Source of the DNA: Secundilactobacillus yichangensis
Lineage (GTDB): Bacteria > Bacillota > Bacilli > Lactobacillales > Lactobacillaceae
NCBI RefSeq assembly: GCF_016861565.1
Contig: NZ_BOLK01000007.1
Location: 1 to 64,000 of the forward strand
Direction of reading: 5' to 3'
Length of the DNA: 64,000 nt
Both the position numbers and the translations under genes were made by a program. Positions 26,877 through 34,488 of this stretch are shown piece by piece. Under the pieces are notes generated by a model that had not been told where the DNA came from, made no database searches, and saw only the letters and a list, made by a program, of their open reading frames with translations. The number at the start of each line of letters is the position of its first letter. Position 1 is the first letter of the stretch.

Positions 26877-28049
26877 ATGAAAATTGAATTACCGGATAAG
26901 GTAGTGGAACAGCTGCAGGTGAAAGATGCTGACAGCGTCAAAATAGAGCTGCGCAACACTGATGCAGTTTTGACTACTCAAGCCAGTGAGATGTCGTTGT
27001 TTCAGCAAATATCACTGTGGTGGTACCTTGCGCCAGCAATGCTCGGTGCACTGGTCTTTAACATTTTTTTTGCGGTGAAAAATAAGAACCAAATTCCGTT
27101 AAGTGGGAATACATCGTTAGGAACGACGGTTATTTTAGGTGGTGTAGTAATAGGAACATTAATGTTCGCTATCTTTTTTATTCGTGAACGGCGTAATCAA
27201 ACGAATACGTTTTCGGCGAACATTTACTGGCGGAACTTTCCGGTGGTCATCTTATCCTTCGCGGTTATTTTGGGATTAGCCCTGGTAGGGGTCTTTTGGC
27301 TCCTAGGCACGATTTTCGCCGGCGCCACTTTTGACCGATTAACATCAACCATTATTTTCTTTATCTTTGAAGGTATGATTAATTATCTGATGATATACGC
27401 GGCCTTCGCAATCTCGTCACGAACCTTAGTCCGGCTCTTTACACTGGTGATTGTGAGCGGGGCGGTGATCGCAATGGCGACTAATGGTACTCGTAAGTGG
27501 TGGCAGTATAATCTCAGCTTCCTAGGGACTCATTTGGCAAGTAACAGCTGGCAATTTAATATCACGTTGATGTTTTCAGCGCTGATCATGGTGGCTTTGA
27601 TTGACTACATCTTCGTTTCATTAAATGCGATTTACCCGCACTCGGTAAGACTATTGATTTTACGGGTACTGCTGACGGCAATGGCGGTGGACCTCGGTGC
27701 GGTGGGCTTCTTCCCCAATAATGCTGTGTCTCACGTGATTCATGACCGCCTAGCTTCTTTTTTGGTATACTTCATCATTATTTTAATCGTTGGTATTCGT
27801 TGGCTGCTGCCTAAAATGCCAAAGGCCTTTTTGCAGATGTCTTACGCGGTTGGTTTAATTTTAGTAGCTGCTGAAGTACTGTTTAAATTCGTGGGTTATT
27901 TATCATTAACGGCGTACGAAATTATCGGCTTTGGTTTGGCGTTCGGCTGGGTACTGTTGCTGCTGCAATTTTTGCAGGAGTTGATTGATACTGGGACGAG
28001 GGTTTTTTATGTAAAGGCAAAGAAACAGAGTGCGGACCAAGGCGTTTAG
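26877..28049 (+). CDS. DUF998-like polytopic membrane protein with an AbrB/MazE-like N-terminus
   Basis: 390 residues. Residues 1-34 (IELPDKVVEQLQVKDADSVKI and on) resemble the swapped-hairpin DNA-binding fold of AbrB/MazE. The remainder has about ten hydrophobic segments, with a DUF998-like stretch SFLGTHLASNSWQFN and VGFFPNN...HDRLASF. GGGAG precedes ATG 26877. The last six codons and the stop lie inside palindrome copy B (from 28030), so the element supplies the present C-terminus (SADQGV). Function unknown; a membrane-bound sensor/regulator is possible. It is divergent from the metal operon. Confidence 0.72.
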   Translation: MKIELPDKVVEQLQVKDADSVKIELRNTDAVLTTQASEMSLFQQISLWWYLAPAMLGALVFNIFFAVKNKNQIPLSGNTSLGTTVILGGVVIGTLMFAIFFIRERRNQTNTFSANIYWRNFPVVILSFAVILGLALVGVFWLLGTIFAGATFDRLTSTIIFFIFEGMINYLMIYAAFAISSRTLVRLFTLVIVSGAVIAMATNGTRKWWQYNLSFLGTHLASNSWQFNITLMFSALIMVALIDYIFVSLNAIYPHSVRLLILRVLLTAMAVDLGAVGFFPNNAVSHVIHDRLASFLVYFIIILIVGIRWLLPKMPKAFLQMSYAVGLILVAAEVLFKFVGYLSLTAYEIIGFGLAFGWVLLLLQFLQELIDTGTRVFYVKAKKQSADQGV

Positions 28050-28154
28050 AGACCGGAGTATAACGGCACCCCGCCATAAATCCCGAACTTGGATTTGTGG
28101 CGGGGTGCCGTTATATGCAGGTCTCTGCCTTGAGGAGCACGTTTCGGCTAGATA
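28030..28154 (+). repeat. Dispersed palindromic element, copy B (complete)
   Basis: Arms GTGC/GCAC, CAAGGC/GCCTTG, AGAGACC/GGTCTCT, a central arm TATAACGGCACCCCGCCA with its near-perfect partner, and the tip AAATCC-CGAACTT-GGATTT. It overlaps the end of the DUF998-like gene and supplies its stop codon. Confidence 0.92.
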
Positions 28155-28333
28155 ATAGTAATGATCATAAATCCCGAACTTGGATTTGTGGCGGGGTGCC
28201 GTTATATGCAGGTCTCTGCCTTGGGTAGCACGTTTCGGCTAGATAACAGTAACGATCATAAATCCCGATTTTGGATTTGTGGCGGGGTGCCGTTATATGC
28301 AGGTCTCTGCCTTGGGCAGCACGTTTCGGCTAT
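28076..28333 (+). repeat. 91-bp tandem repeat made of the 3' part of the palindromic element
   Basis: The unit starting ATAAATCCCG begins at 28076, 28167 and 28258, an exact 91-bp period. It covers the tip, the 3' arm and the AGCACGTTTCGGCTA end plus a short linker (AGTAATGATC or AGTAACGATC). The second and third units lack the 5' arm; the third ends at about 28333. The following 28334-28451 has no feature apart from the ribosome site of the next gene. Confidence 0.93.
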
Positions 28334-28451
28334 GTAAGAAAAAAACGCTTCCTATGATTGTACGCAGTCTTTTAGCGCGATAAAGGTTTACTTTAAGGTC
28401 AAACTTATCTAAGATGATATTCAGAAACTTTTAATCTGAGGAAGAAGGTCA

Positions 28452-29378
28452 ATGAATGTGACCGATAAGCATAAGGGATTAGCGTTTGTCATCGCCGGCA
28501 CTACTTTATGGGGGATGTCCGGTGTTGGCGCACAATATTTATTTTCTCGTCAGGCAGTTGAACCAGGCTGGCTGGTGGGTGTTCGGCTAGCGATTGCTGG
28601 TGTTTTACTTATTATCTGGGGGGCCTTCAGAAACTTTAACGCACTGATTTCAATTTGGCGAAATCGGGCTGACTGGTTATTACTGATTGCTTTTGCCTTA
28701 TTTGGGATGATTCCGTCGCAGTTTTCCTACTTCATGGCGGTTAAATATGGGAATGCGCCAACGGCGACAATTCTGCAATTTCTGGGTCCAGTTTTTATTA
28801 TTATTTACCTCGCATTACGGCATTGGCGGCTGCCACGACGGATTGATGTTATTTCCATGTTGATTGCCTTGCTGGGGACCTATTTACTGGTAACTAAAGG
28901 GCGTTTTGACAGTCTCCAACTAGCGCCGGCAGCGGTGTTCTGGGGCGTCATGGCTGGAGTGGGTCAAGCACTGTATACACTAATTCCCATTCGGCTGCTC
29001 AAAAAATATGATGCCACGATCGTTACCGGCTGGGCCATGCTCATTGGTAGCTTGGTCTTCATGCCCCACGTTGTTACCACACCCATTCCAAAACTAGATG
29101 TCTTGGAATGGTCCGCGGTGCTGTTCGTCGCTACTTTTGGCACTATGTTTGCTTATTTACTATACCTAACGAGCTTAAATTATATTCGACCGACAACCAC
29201 GGGTATGCTGAGTTCCTTTGAACCCTTAACGGCAACCTTTTTATCAATTGTCATTTTACATACTGCTTTTGGTTTACCTGAAATGCTGGGTGGTGCCATG
29301 ATTTTAGCCACTGCTTTCTTGCAAGCATGGGCCGTTAGCAAACCTAAAAAAGTTATCAAAAAAGCGTCCCGCCAATAA
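28452..29378 (+). CDS. EamA/DMT-family exporter
   Basis: 308 residues with ten hydrophobic segments in two EamA repeats (about 10-140 and 155-290). Typical points are LWGMSGVGAQYLFSR at the start, QFLGPVFIIIY at the end of repeat one and SSFEPLTATFLSI in repeat two. It probably exports an amino acid or metabolite across the cytoplasmic membrane. GAGGAAGAAGG precedes ATG 28452. The stop codon lies within the bidirectional terminator at 29358-29394. Confidence 0.85.
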   Translation: MNVTDKHKGLAFVIAGTTLWGMSGVGAQYLFSRQAVEPGWLVGVRLAIAGVLLIIWGAFRNFNALISIWRNRADWLLLIAFALFGMIPSQFSYFMAVKYGNAPTATILQFLGPVFIIIYLALRHWRLPRRIDVISMLIALLGTYLLVTKGRFDSLQLAPAAVFWGVMAGVGQALYTLIPIRLLKKYDATIVTGWAMLIGSLVFMPHVVTTPIPKLDVLEWSAVLFVATFGTMFAYLLYLTSLNYIRPTTTGMLSSFEPLTATFLSIVILHTAFGLPEMLGGAMILATAFLQAWAVSKPKKVIKKASRQ

Positions 29379-29394
29379 GGTGAGACGCTTTTTA
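29358..29394. terminator. Bidirectional terminator between convergent genes
   Basis: AAAAAAGCGTCCC pairs with GAGACGCTTTTT around a short loop; it overlaps the end of the EamA gene and serves the opposing NCS2 permease. Confidence 0.82.
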
Positions 29395-29409
29395 CGTATT
29401 ATTCCACGG

Positions 29410-30777
29410 TTACCGGCCAGTAGGAGCTTGCACAGCTTCAGGATTCTTGGCTGGCACCGTTTGTTTTTTTGACATTAATAGATTTAAAACGATCGCGCTA
29501 ATAGCAGCAATTGTAATTGGGGAGCCCAGTAAGTATTGCAGCATTTGAGGCGCTTCGTTGGTAACTTTGGCTGGTAATAAGACCATTGCCATGGTTAGAA
29601 CGATTGGCACACCAATGATGTAGATGCCGCTTTCTCCGGTCTTCAAGTCACGAACGACGTTAAGTCCGTTCAGCATAATGATGACACAGATGATGGAATA
29701 AACACCACCGATGACTGGTGCTGGAACCGCAGCGAAGAAGGCTGACAATTTACCGCAGAAGCCAAGGATGATGAACCAGAATCCAGCGGAGATGAAGACC
29801 CGTTTACTGGCAACACCGGTAACGGAAACCACACCGGCGTTCGTTGAATAGCCAGTCATAGGAGTGGCACCCAGCAGAGCCGCAAACAAGCAGCTGATTC
29901 CTTCACCAATGATCCCCATGTTCCACTGCTTCTTGGTGATCTTTTCACCAGTAACGGCACTCATGGCGAACCAAGTCCCAGTGGTTTCAGTCGTTAACAC
30001 TAAATAGATGACTACAAACGTTAGAATAGCAGGAAGTGAGAAATGCAGTCCATAGTGTACCGACGTAAACTGAGGCAAGCTGAACCATGGGGCAGCGTTA
30101 ACGGTTGACCAATCGAAGAGGCCCATTGAAGTTGCAACGACTGAGCCGACAATCAGTGCAATAATGATTGAACTGACTTTGAGCGCTTTTCTTAACTGCG
30201 GTACCCGCATACTTAAAATAATAGCAATTAACATGGTAATACCAGTGGCTGCGGCAATGATCATATTGGAATTAATATTGCCTGGAGCATCAAAGATATT
30301 ATCGTTCAAAGCACCTGGCAATAGTGATAAGCCCACGCAAGTAATAATCGTACCACCAACAATGGCGGGGACTAACTTGGAGATGATTTTCTGAAAGACA
30401 CCAGTTACGCCTAGTGCAATGAGTAAAAATGACCCCACAACTAATGACCCTAAAACGGTGGCCATGCCGCCGTGTGCGCCGCCATTTGCCAGATAGATTC
30501 CGGCAACGGCTCCCACGGGGACGAAGGATGGGCCTTGAGAAACGGGCAACTTTAGAAAGAACTTAGTCTGTAAAATTGTCCCGATACCGCAGGCAATGAA
30601 GGCAGCCTGTAAAAAGCCACTCTTTTGAGCTACGGACATCGATAGTAAACCAGCCATGATAATTGGTGCCACGTACACGTCCATTGCAAGCACGTGCTGC
30701 AAGCCTAAGAAACCAGCTTGCGTGTATGGTACCTTATCTTCTGGTCCATACAATAAGCCATTTTGTTTGCGATCCAT
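29410..30777 (-). CDS. NCS2-family purine/xanthine permease
   Basis: 455 residues. A membrane symporter for nucleobases such as xanthine or uric acid. Motifs are FFLKLPVSQGPSF in the first half and the NAT/NCS2 signature NAGVVSVTGVASKRV in the second half, with TTETTGTWFAMS corresponding to the substrate-binding helix 8. GGGAG lies about 13 bases before ATG 30777. I found no purine-riboswitch core upstream. Xanthine/urate is more likely than uracil on the basis of the motif, but is not proven. Confidence 0.85.
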   Translation of the reverse strand: MDRKQNGLLYGPEDKVPYTQAGFLGLQHVLAMDVYVAPIIMAGLLSMSVAQKSGFLQAAFIACGIGTILQTKFFLKLPVSQGPSFVPVGAVAGIYLANGGAHGGMATVLGSLVVGSFLLIALGVTGVFQKIISKLVPAIVGGTIITCVGLSLLPGALNDNIFDAPGNINSNMIIAAATGITMLIAIILSMRVPQLRKALKVSSIIIALIVGSVVATSMGLFDWSTVNAAPWFSLPQFTSVHYGLHFSLPAILTFVVIYLVLTTETTGTWFAMSAVTGEKITKKQWNMGIIGEGISCLFAALLGATPMTGYSTNAGVVSVTGVASKRVFISAGFWFIILGFCGKLSAFFAAVPAPVIGGVYSIICVIIMLNGLNVVRDLKTGESGIYIIGVPIVLTMAMVLLPAKVTNEAPQMLQYLLGSPITIAAISAIVLNLLMSKKQTVPAKNPEAVQAPTGR

Positions 30778-30887
30778 AATATTGGTTATTCTCCCTTTGA
30801 ATTGACTTGAGTTCCTTGAACATCATCAACCGTCTGCTTAGTCGTTTGATATATCGGTTATGTCAAAGATTGGCAACACTGTCAGGT

Positions 30888-30998
30888 GGAATAGAGGGTG
30901 GGCAGTGAGACCAGGTATAAGGCGGCTAAGTAGCCAAGTCTGATTTTCCTCCTTGGCGTTTAGGTAGCGGTCACTCGGACATGCCTAGTGAATATTCC
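30888..30998. repeat. Solitary long imperfect inverted repeat
   Basis: Nested pairings: GGAATA/TATTCC at the ends, GGCA/TGCC, AGTGA/TCACT, GACC/GGTC and an inner GCCAAG/CTTGGC arm. The architecture resembles the dispersed palindrome family, but the conserved AAATCC/GGATTT tip and GCTAGATA end are missing, so it is kept separate. It lies between the divergent NCS2 and MHS genes; the rest of 30778-31279 shows nothing clear. Confidence 0.5.
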
Positions 30999-31279
30999 GC
31001 TAAATTGGTGACAAATGTAACCACCTCACTTTACTATTCAGTTTAATGAAAGTGTTGAAAAGAACGAATGTTGATAATTAAACAATCTGCATTATTCGTC
31101 TCAATACCTTGTGAGTTATTATAAGCACAATTTAGTAGGGTTTCAATGGAATTTCACGAACAATTCAAACTTTAATTTTTGTAAAAATAATATGCACTCA
31201 GAAAAAAGTTCTGTTAGCGGTTCCGTTACTGGTAGTAAGGTTTGAACCATCTTGTATAAAGATCATAAATAATCGTTGC

Positions 31280-31351
31280 TTGCATAATTAACCATGGGCG
31301 GTTAAAATACACACTAATTAGATTTTAATAATCTAATAACATTCTAATGTT
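31280..31351 (+). promoter_or_regulatory. Promoter with internal operator dyad, MHS carrier gene
   Basis: TTGCAT (31280-31285), a 17-nt spacer and TAAAAT (31303-31308). The spacer holds the dyad TTAACC-N6-GGTTAA (31288-31305). A second perfect dyad AACATT-CT-AATGTT (31338-31351) lies just before the ribosome site. Both look like regulator-binding sites; the regulators are unknown. Confidence 0.6.
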
Positions 31352-31365
31352 CAGGAGGATTGCGT

Positions 31366-32697
31366 ATGGCTAAGACATCGACACGAACGGAAAAACAAAT
31401 TGCTGCGAACATCTTAAAAGGGTCTTTAGGTAATATGATTGAATGGTTTGACTGGTACGTTTATGCTTCCTTTGCGATTTACTTTTCAGCAGCGTTTTTC
31501 CCAGCTGAAAATAAGACTGCTGAGCTGTTATCGACTGCGGCGGTCTTTGCTGTCGGGTTCTTGATGCGGCCGCTAGGGTCATTTGTGATGGGCCGGTTTG
31601 CGGATCGAAAGGGCCGCCGGGCAGCCCTGACACTGTCAGTCACGATTATGGCCACGGGGTCGCTGATTATCGCAGTGACACCTACCTTTGCAACGATTGG
31701 CGTTTGGTCGCCAATTATTTTGGTGTTTACCCGAATGTTCCAAGGACTGTCACTCGGCGGTGAATACGGGACTTCAGCTACTTACCTTTCGGAGATGGCG
31801 TCACCAAAGCGTCGTGGTTTCTATTCCTCATTCCAATACGTCACGTTAATTTCAGGTCAATTATTCGCGTTACTTGTTCAAATTGTGCTGCAAAATGTAC
31901 TGACCAACGCGCAGCTCTTTGCGTTTGGCTGGCGGATTCCGTTCGTGATTGGTGCCTTTGGCGCAGTGGGTGTTCTATGGTTGCGACTTTCAATGGAAGA
32001 ATCTGATCAGTTTGAAGCTCGAAACAAGCACAGTAAAAAGGCTGGTACACTCACATTACTGGCTAAGTATCCCAAGCAATTTTTCACCGTGGTTGGCTTG
32101 ACCTTTGGCGGGACGATCGCCTTTTATGCGTACACCACTTATCTCCAGAAGTTTATGATCAACACTACCGGTCTTAATACCCGAGTGGTTTCAGTGATTA
32201 ACTTTTTTGCGTTGCTGATCATGCTGATTCTCCAGCCAATCTTCGGTCATCTTTCGGATAAAATTGGCCGCAAGCCACTGCTATTATGGTTCGGAATTGG
32301 CGGAACAATTTTTACCGTACCCATCTTTACTTTGTTAGCGCACGTTCATTCGCCGTGGGCGGCATTCTTCTTGATGCTGGCCGGAGTTGTGATCGTTTCC
32401 GGTTATACTTCAATCAATGCAATCGTTAAAGCTGAACTGTTCCCAACAGAAATCCGAGCGTTGGGTGTTGGCTTCCCGTATGGGCTGACGGTGTCGCTCT
32501 TCGGTGGGACCGTTGAATACGTTGCGTTATGGCTCCGTTCAGTTAATCTGGAATCCTTGTTCTTCTGGTACGTTGCGCTGGCATCCTTTGTTTCACTGGT
32601 TGTTTACTGGCACATGCTGGAAACTTCCACGGCATCGGAAATCAATGTGGACAGCGTGCCGGCTGCACCAGTTAAGAATGGTGAAGCGGCTCAATAA
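31366..32697 (+). CDS. MFS transporter of the metabolite:H+ symporter (MHS) type
   Basis: 443 residues, related to KgtP/ProP/CitA-type carriers for 2-oxoglutarate, proline-betaine or citrate. The N-terminus reads GNMIEWFDWYVYASFAIYF, an MHS hallmark, followed by FLMRPLGSFVMGRFADRKGRR and RMFQGLSLGGEYGTSATYLSE. AGGAGG sits seven bases before ATG 31366; the frame extends only two codons upstream to a TTG. It has its own promoter and operators and a terminator. A dicarboxylate or other organic acid is the likely substrate. Confidence 0.87.
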   Translation: MAKTSTRTEKQIAANILKGSLGNMIEWFDWYVYASFAIYFSAAFFPAENKTAELLSTAAVFAVGFLMRPLGSFVMGRFADRKGRRAALTLSVTIMATGSLIIAVTPTFATIGVWSPIILVFTRMFQGLSLGGEYGTSATYLSEMASPKRRGFYSSFQYVTLISGQLFALLVQIVLQNVLTNAQLFAFGWRIPFVIGAFGAVGVLWLRLSMEESDQFEARNKHSKKAGTLTLLAKYPKQFFTVVGLTFGGTIAFYAYTTYLQKFMINTTGLNTRVVSVINFFALLIMLILQPIFGHLSDKIGRKPLLLWFGIGGTIFTVPIFTLLAHVHSPWAAFFLMLAGVVIVSGYTSINAIVKAELFPTEIRALGVGFPYGLTVSLFGGTVEYVALWLRSVNLESLFFWYVALASFVSLVVYWHMLETSTASEINVDSVPAAPVKNGEAAQ

Positions 32698-32730
32698 CAA
32701 GATTACAATTCAATAGGCTAAAAATAAGAG

Positions 32731-32765
32731 GTAGTAAGATTACGGTGATAATCTTACTACTTTTT
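32731..32765 (+). terminator. Rho-independent terminator of the MHS carrier gene
   Basis: GTAGTAAGATTA pairs perfectly with TAATCTTACTAC over CGGTGA, followed by TTTTT. Confidence 0.92.
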
Positions 32766-32841
32766 ACTATGTATTCATGGTCGGAGATGCGGTTTATAGA
32801 AGTGATATAATAATCAACAAATAAGAAGGGAAGTCAGTAAG

Positions 32842-34083
32842 ATGGCAAGATATGACGGTGAACCACTTAATATTTTGCATACGATTGGTTTAAAAATTCT
32901 CTATCCAGTAGTACGTGTGTCACTCCACTTTAATGGGCTATTAGATCGCACCCGATTTGAAGGAGCACTGGATGCAGTGAGCACAGTAGTCCCTGAACTA
33001 CTGTGTCGCTATGATTTAGCGACTAACCAATGGGTCCAGGTGACTGATCAGGTCTCTGATTTAATTCTAGATAATGTAAGTGCAATCGATGAACACGCGG
33101 CTCACTGGGACTTAATGACTGAACCTCAGTTGAGGGTTTATTGGAATCAGCAGAATGGTAACACGGTACTGACGCTTTACATCAGCCACATATTGACGGA
33201 TGGTGCTGGAAGTAAGCAGTTACTGTACTTACTTGCTCAGGCATACAAAAACGGGAGTGAAGCGTTATCCGGAATTCAAAATCTTCAGGATGTTTCTTGG
33301 CTTGAACAGCTGATAAAGGAACACCCGCAAAATGAGGATTGGCAGACCGATCATCCGGCTAAACCACTGTTATTGCCTAAATTGGATGCCAGCGGACCAG
33401 TTGAATACCACGTTGGTCGAGTGGCTTTGTCTGCTCTGGAAACAAAACAGCTGATCCAAGCAACTCATGCAGCAGGAGTCACGGTTAATGACGTTGTAAT
33501 GGGTTCGTTTGGTCGAATTATGCAGCAGTTTTCAGGCACCCCAGCATTATCGTTGGCCTGTCCAACTGATATGCGGCAATTTACTCAGTTCCCAAAGCAT
33601 ACAACCCAGATTGCCAACATGACGTCGCGGTATAATTTCTCCTTTGAGACTGACGTTGACACGCCGTTGCTAGATTTGATTCAGCAGGTTCACCAGGAGA
33701 TGGCGGTACGAAAAGAACAGCGCCAATGCTTAGACTCGGTTGCCAGTCTATTAAGTCAGTACCACAGTCAGCCGTTAGCGCAGTTGCAGCAAACCGCTGA
33801 AGATCATTACCATGTTCGCGAGATTGCCTACACTAATTTTGGCATTATTGATGCTAAACGGCTGCAATTTGGTGATGTTTCCCTTGATGACCTTGTCATG
33901 ACCGGGGGGTTCCGGCGAGCACCGATGTATCAGATTGCAGCGGGAACGTTTGATGGCCAACTATCATTAGCGTTCAATATGCAGGGGACTGCTACCGAAA
34001 AAAACTTTGGAATGGCTCTGGCACGGGATGTTGCCAATGCCATTCGGTATTTTACGGCTGCTACTTTAGCAGCGGTGAAATGA
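32842..34083 (+). CDS. Stand-alone condensation-domain-like acyltransferase
   Basis: 413 residues. The chloramphenicol-acetyltransferase/NRPS condensation fold is suggested by the active-site motif YISHILTDGAG (HxxxDG, about residues 114-122), NDVVMGSFGRIM in the second half, and a DFGW-like position represented by YTNFGIID. Related stand-alone proteins (PapA-, alcohol-acetyltransferase-like) move an acyl group to an alcohol or amine. There is no carrier protein or adenylation domain nearby. GGGAAG precedes ATG 32842 and a terminator follows. The substrate is unknown; the family call rests on pattern, not alignment. Confidence 0.6.
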   Translation: MARYDGEPLNILHTIGLKILYPVVRVSLHFNGLLDRTRFEGALDAVSTVVPELLCRYDLATNQWVQVTDQVSDLILDNVSAIDEHAAHWDLMTEPQLRVYWNQQNGNTVLTLYISHILTDGAGSKQLLYLLAQAYKNGSEALSGIQNLQDVSWLEQLIKEHPQNEDWQTDHPAKPLLLPKLDASGPVEYHVGRVALSALETKQLIQATHAAGVTVNDVVMGSFGRIMQQFSGTPALSLACPTDMRQFTQFPKHTTQIANMTSRYNFSFETDVDTPLLDLIQQVHQEMAVRKEQRQCLDSVASLLSQYHSQPLAQLQQTAEDHYHVREIAYTNFGIIDAKRLQFGDVSLDDLVMTGGFRRAPMYQIAAGTFDGQLSLAFNMQGTATEKNFGMALARDVANAIRYFTAATLAAVK

Positions 34084-34088
34084 AAATT

Positions 34089-34127
34089 AAATCAGCTATA
34101 TTCCCGGTGCGGGATATGGCTGATTTT
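34089..34127 (+). terminator. Rho-independent terminator of the acyltransferase gene
   Basis: AAATCAGCTATATTCCCG pairs with CGGGATATGGCTGATTT over GTG, followed by Ts. Confidence 0.85.
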
Positions 34128-34162
34128 TGGGCTTTGGGGGGGTTATGTTATATAGACTAATC

Positions 34163-34276
34163 GTGTTTCGCAACACTGACTCCGGCCATATAAGCAAGCA
34201 AAAACGGGTACTCCCAAGTTCAGGAATACCCATTTTTGCTTGCTTATATTCTGGAGTCAACCCGTGTTGCTTCACA
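34163..34276. repeat. Long inverted repeat, about 114 bp
   Basis: GTGTTTCGCAACA pairs with TGTTGCTTCACAC at the base; then GACTCC/GGAGTC, and the inner arm ATATAAGCAAGCAAAAA with TTTTTGCTTGCTTATAT is a perfect 17-bp pairing, then GGGTA/TACCC near the loop. It differs in sequence from the other palindromes of the window. Confidence 0.8.
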
Positions 34277-34284
34277 CCTACAAC

Positions 34285-34445
34285 AAAAAAAGTCCCGCGA
34301 ATAGATTTCGCAGGACCCTCTCTTTAAGTATCAGCTAGTTAACTGAAGTCTCCGTAGCTGATGCTTTAAGACTTATTCCGTAACTCAAAGCATCACCCCC
34401 TTTTTTGATTGTGGCTATAATACAATGATATCGATTAAATGTCAA
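34285..34445 (-). ncRNA. Small orphan transcription unit (sRNA or decayed small-toxin locus)
   Basis: On the minus strand: TTGACA (34440-34445), a 17-nt spacer, TATTAT (34417-34422), a strong AAGGGGGTGAT ribosome site, a 17-codon frame from TTG (34335-34388, MSYGISLKASATETSVN) and a terminator GTCCTGCGAAA/CGCGGGAC with seven Ts (34285-34316). The promoter and terminator are both near-ideal, so a transcript of about 120 nt is likely. The layout recalls type I toxin loci of lactobacilli, but the peptide lacks a membrane helix, so it may be a remnant or a regulatory RNA. Confidence 0.55.
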
Positions 34446-34488
34446 CCAATTGTTTTGCGGTAATTGTAGCGCTTATTTAGGGTGCTAA

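Noticed and set aside
28076-28333. Tandem repeat considered as a CRISPR array
   Set aside because: Units are contiguous 91-bp near-identical copies without unique spacers, and there are no cas genes.
30888-30998. Considered as a fifth copy of the dispersed palindrome
   Set aside because: Lacks the conserved tip and ends; reported separately.
30778-31279. Purine riboswitch before the NCS2 permease
   Set aside because: No conserved purine-aptamer core could be seen on the minus strand.
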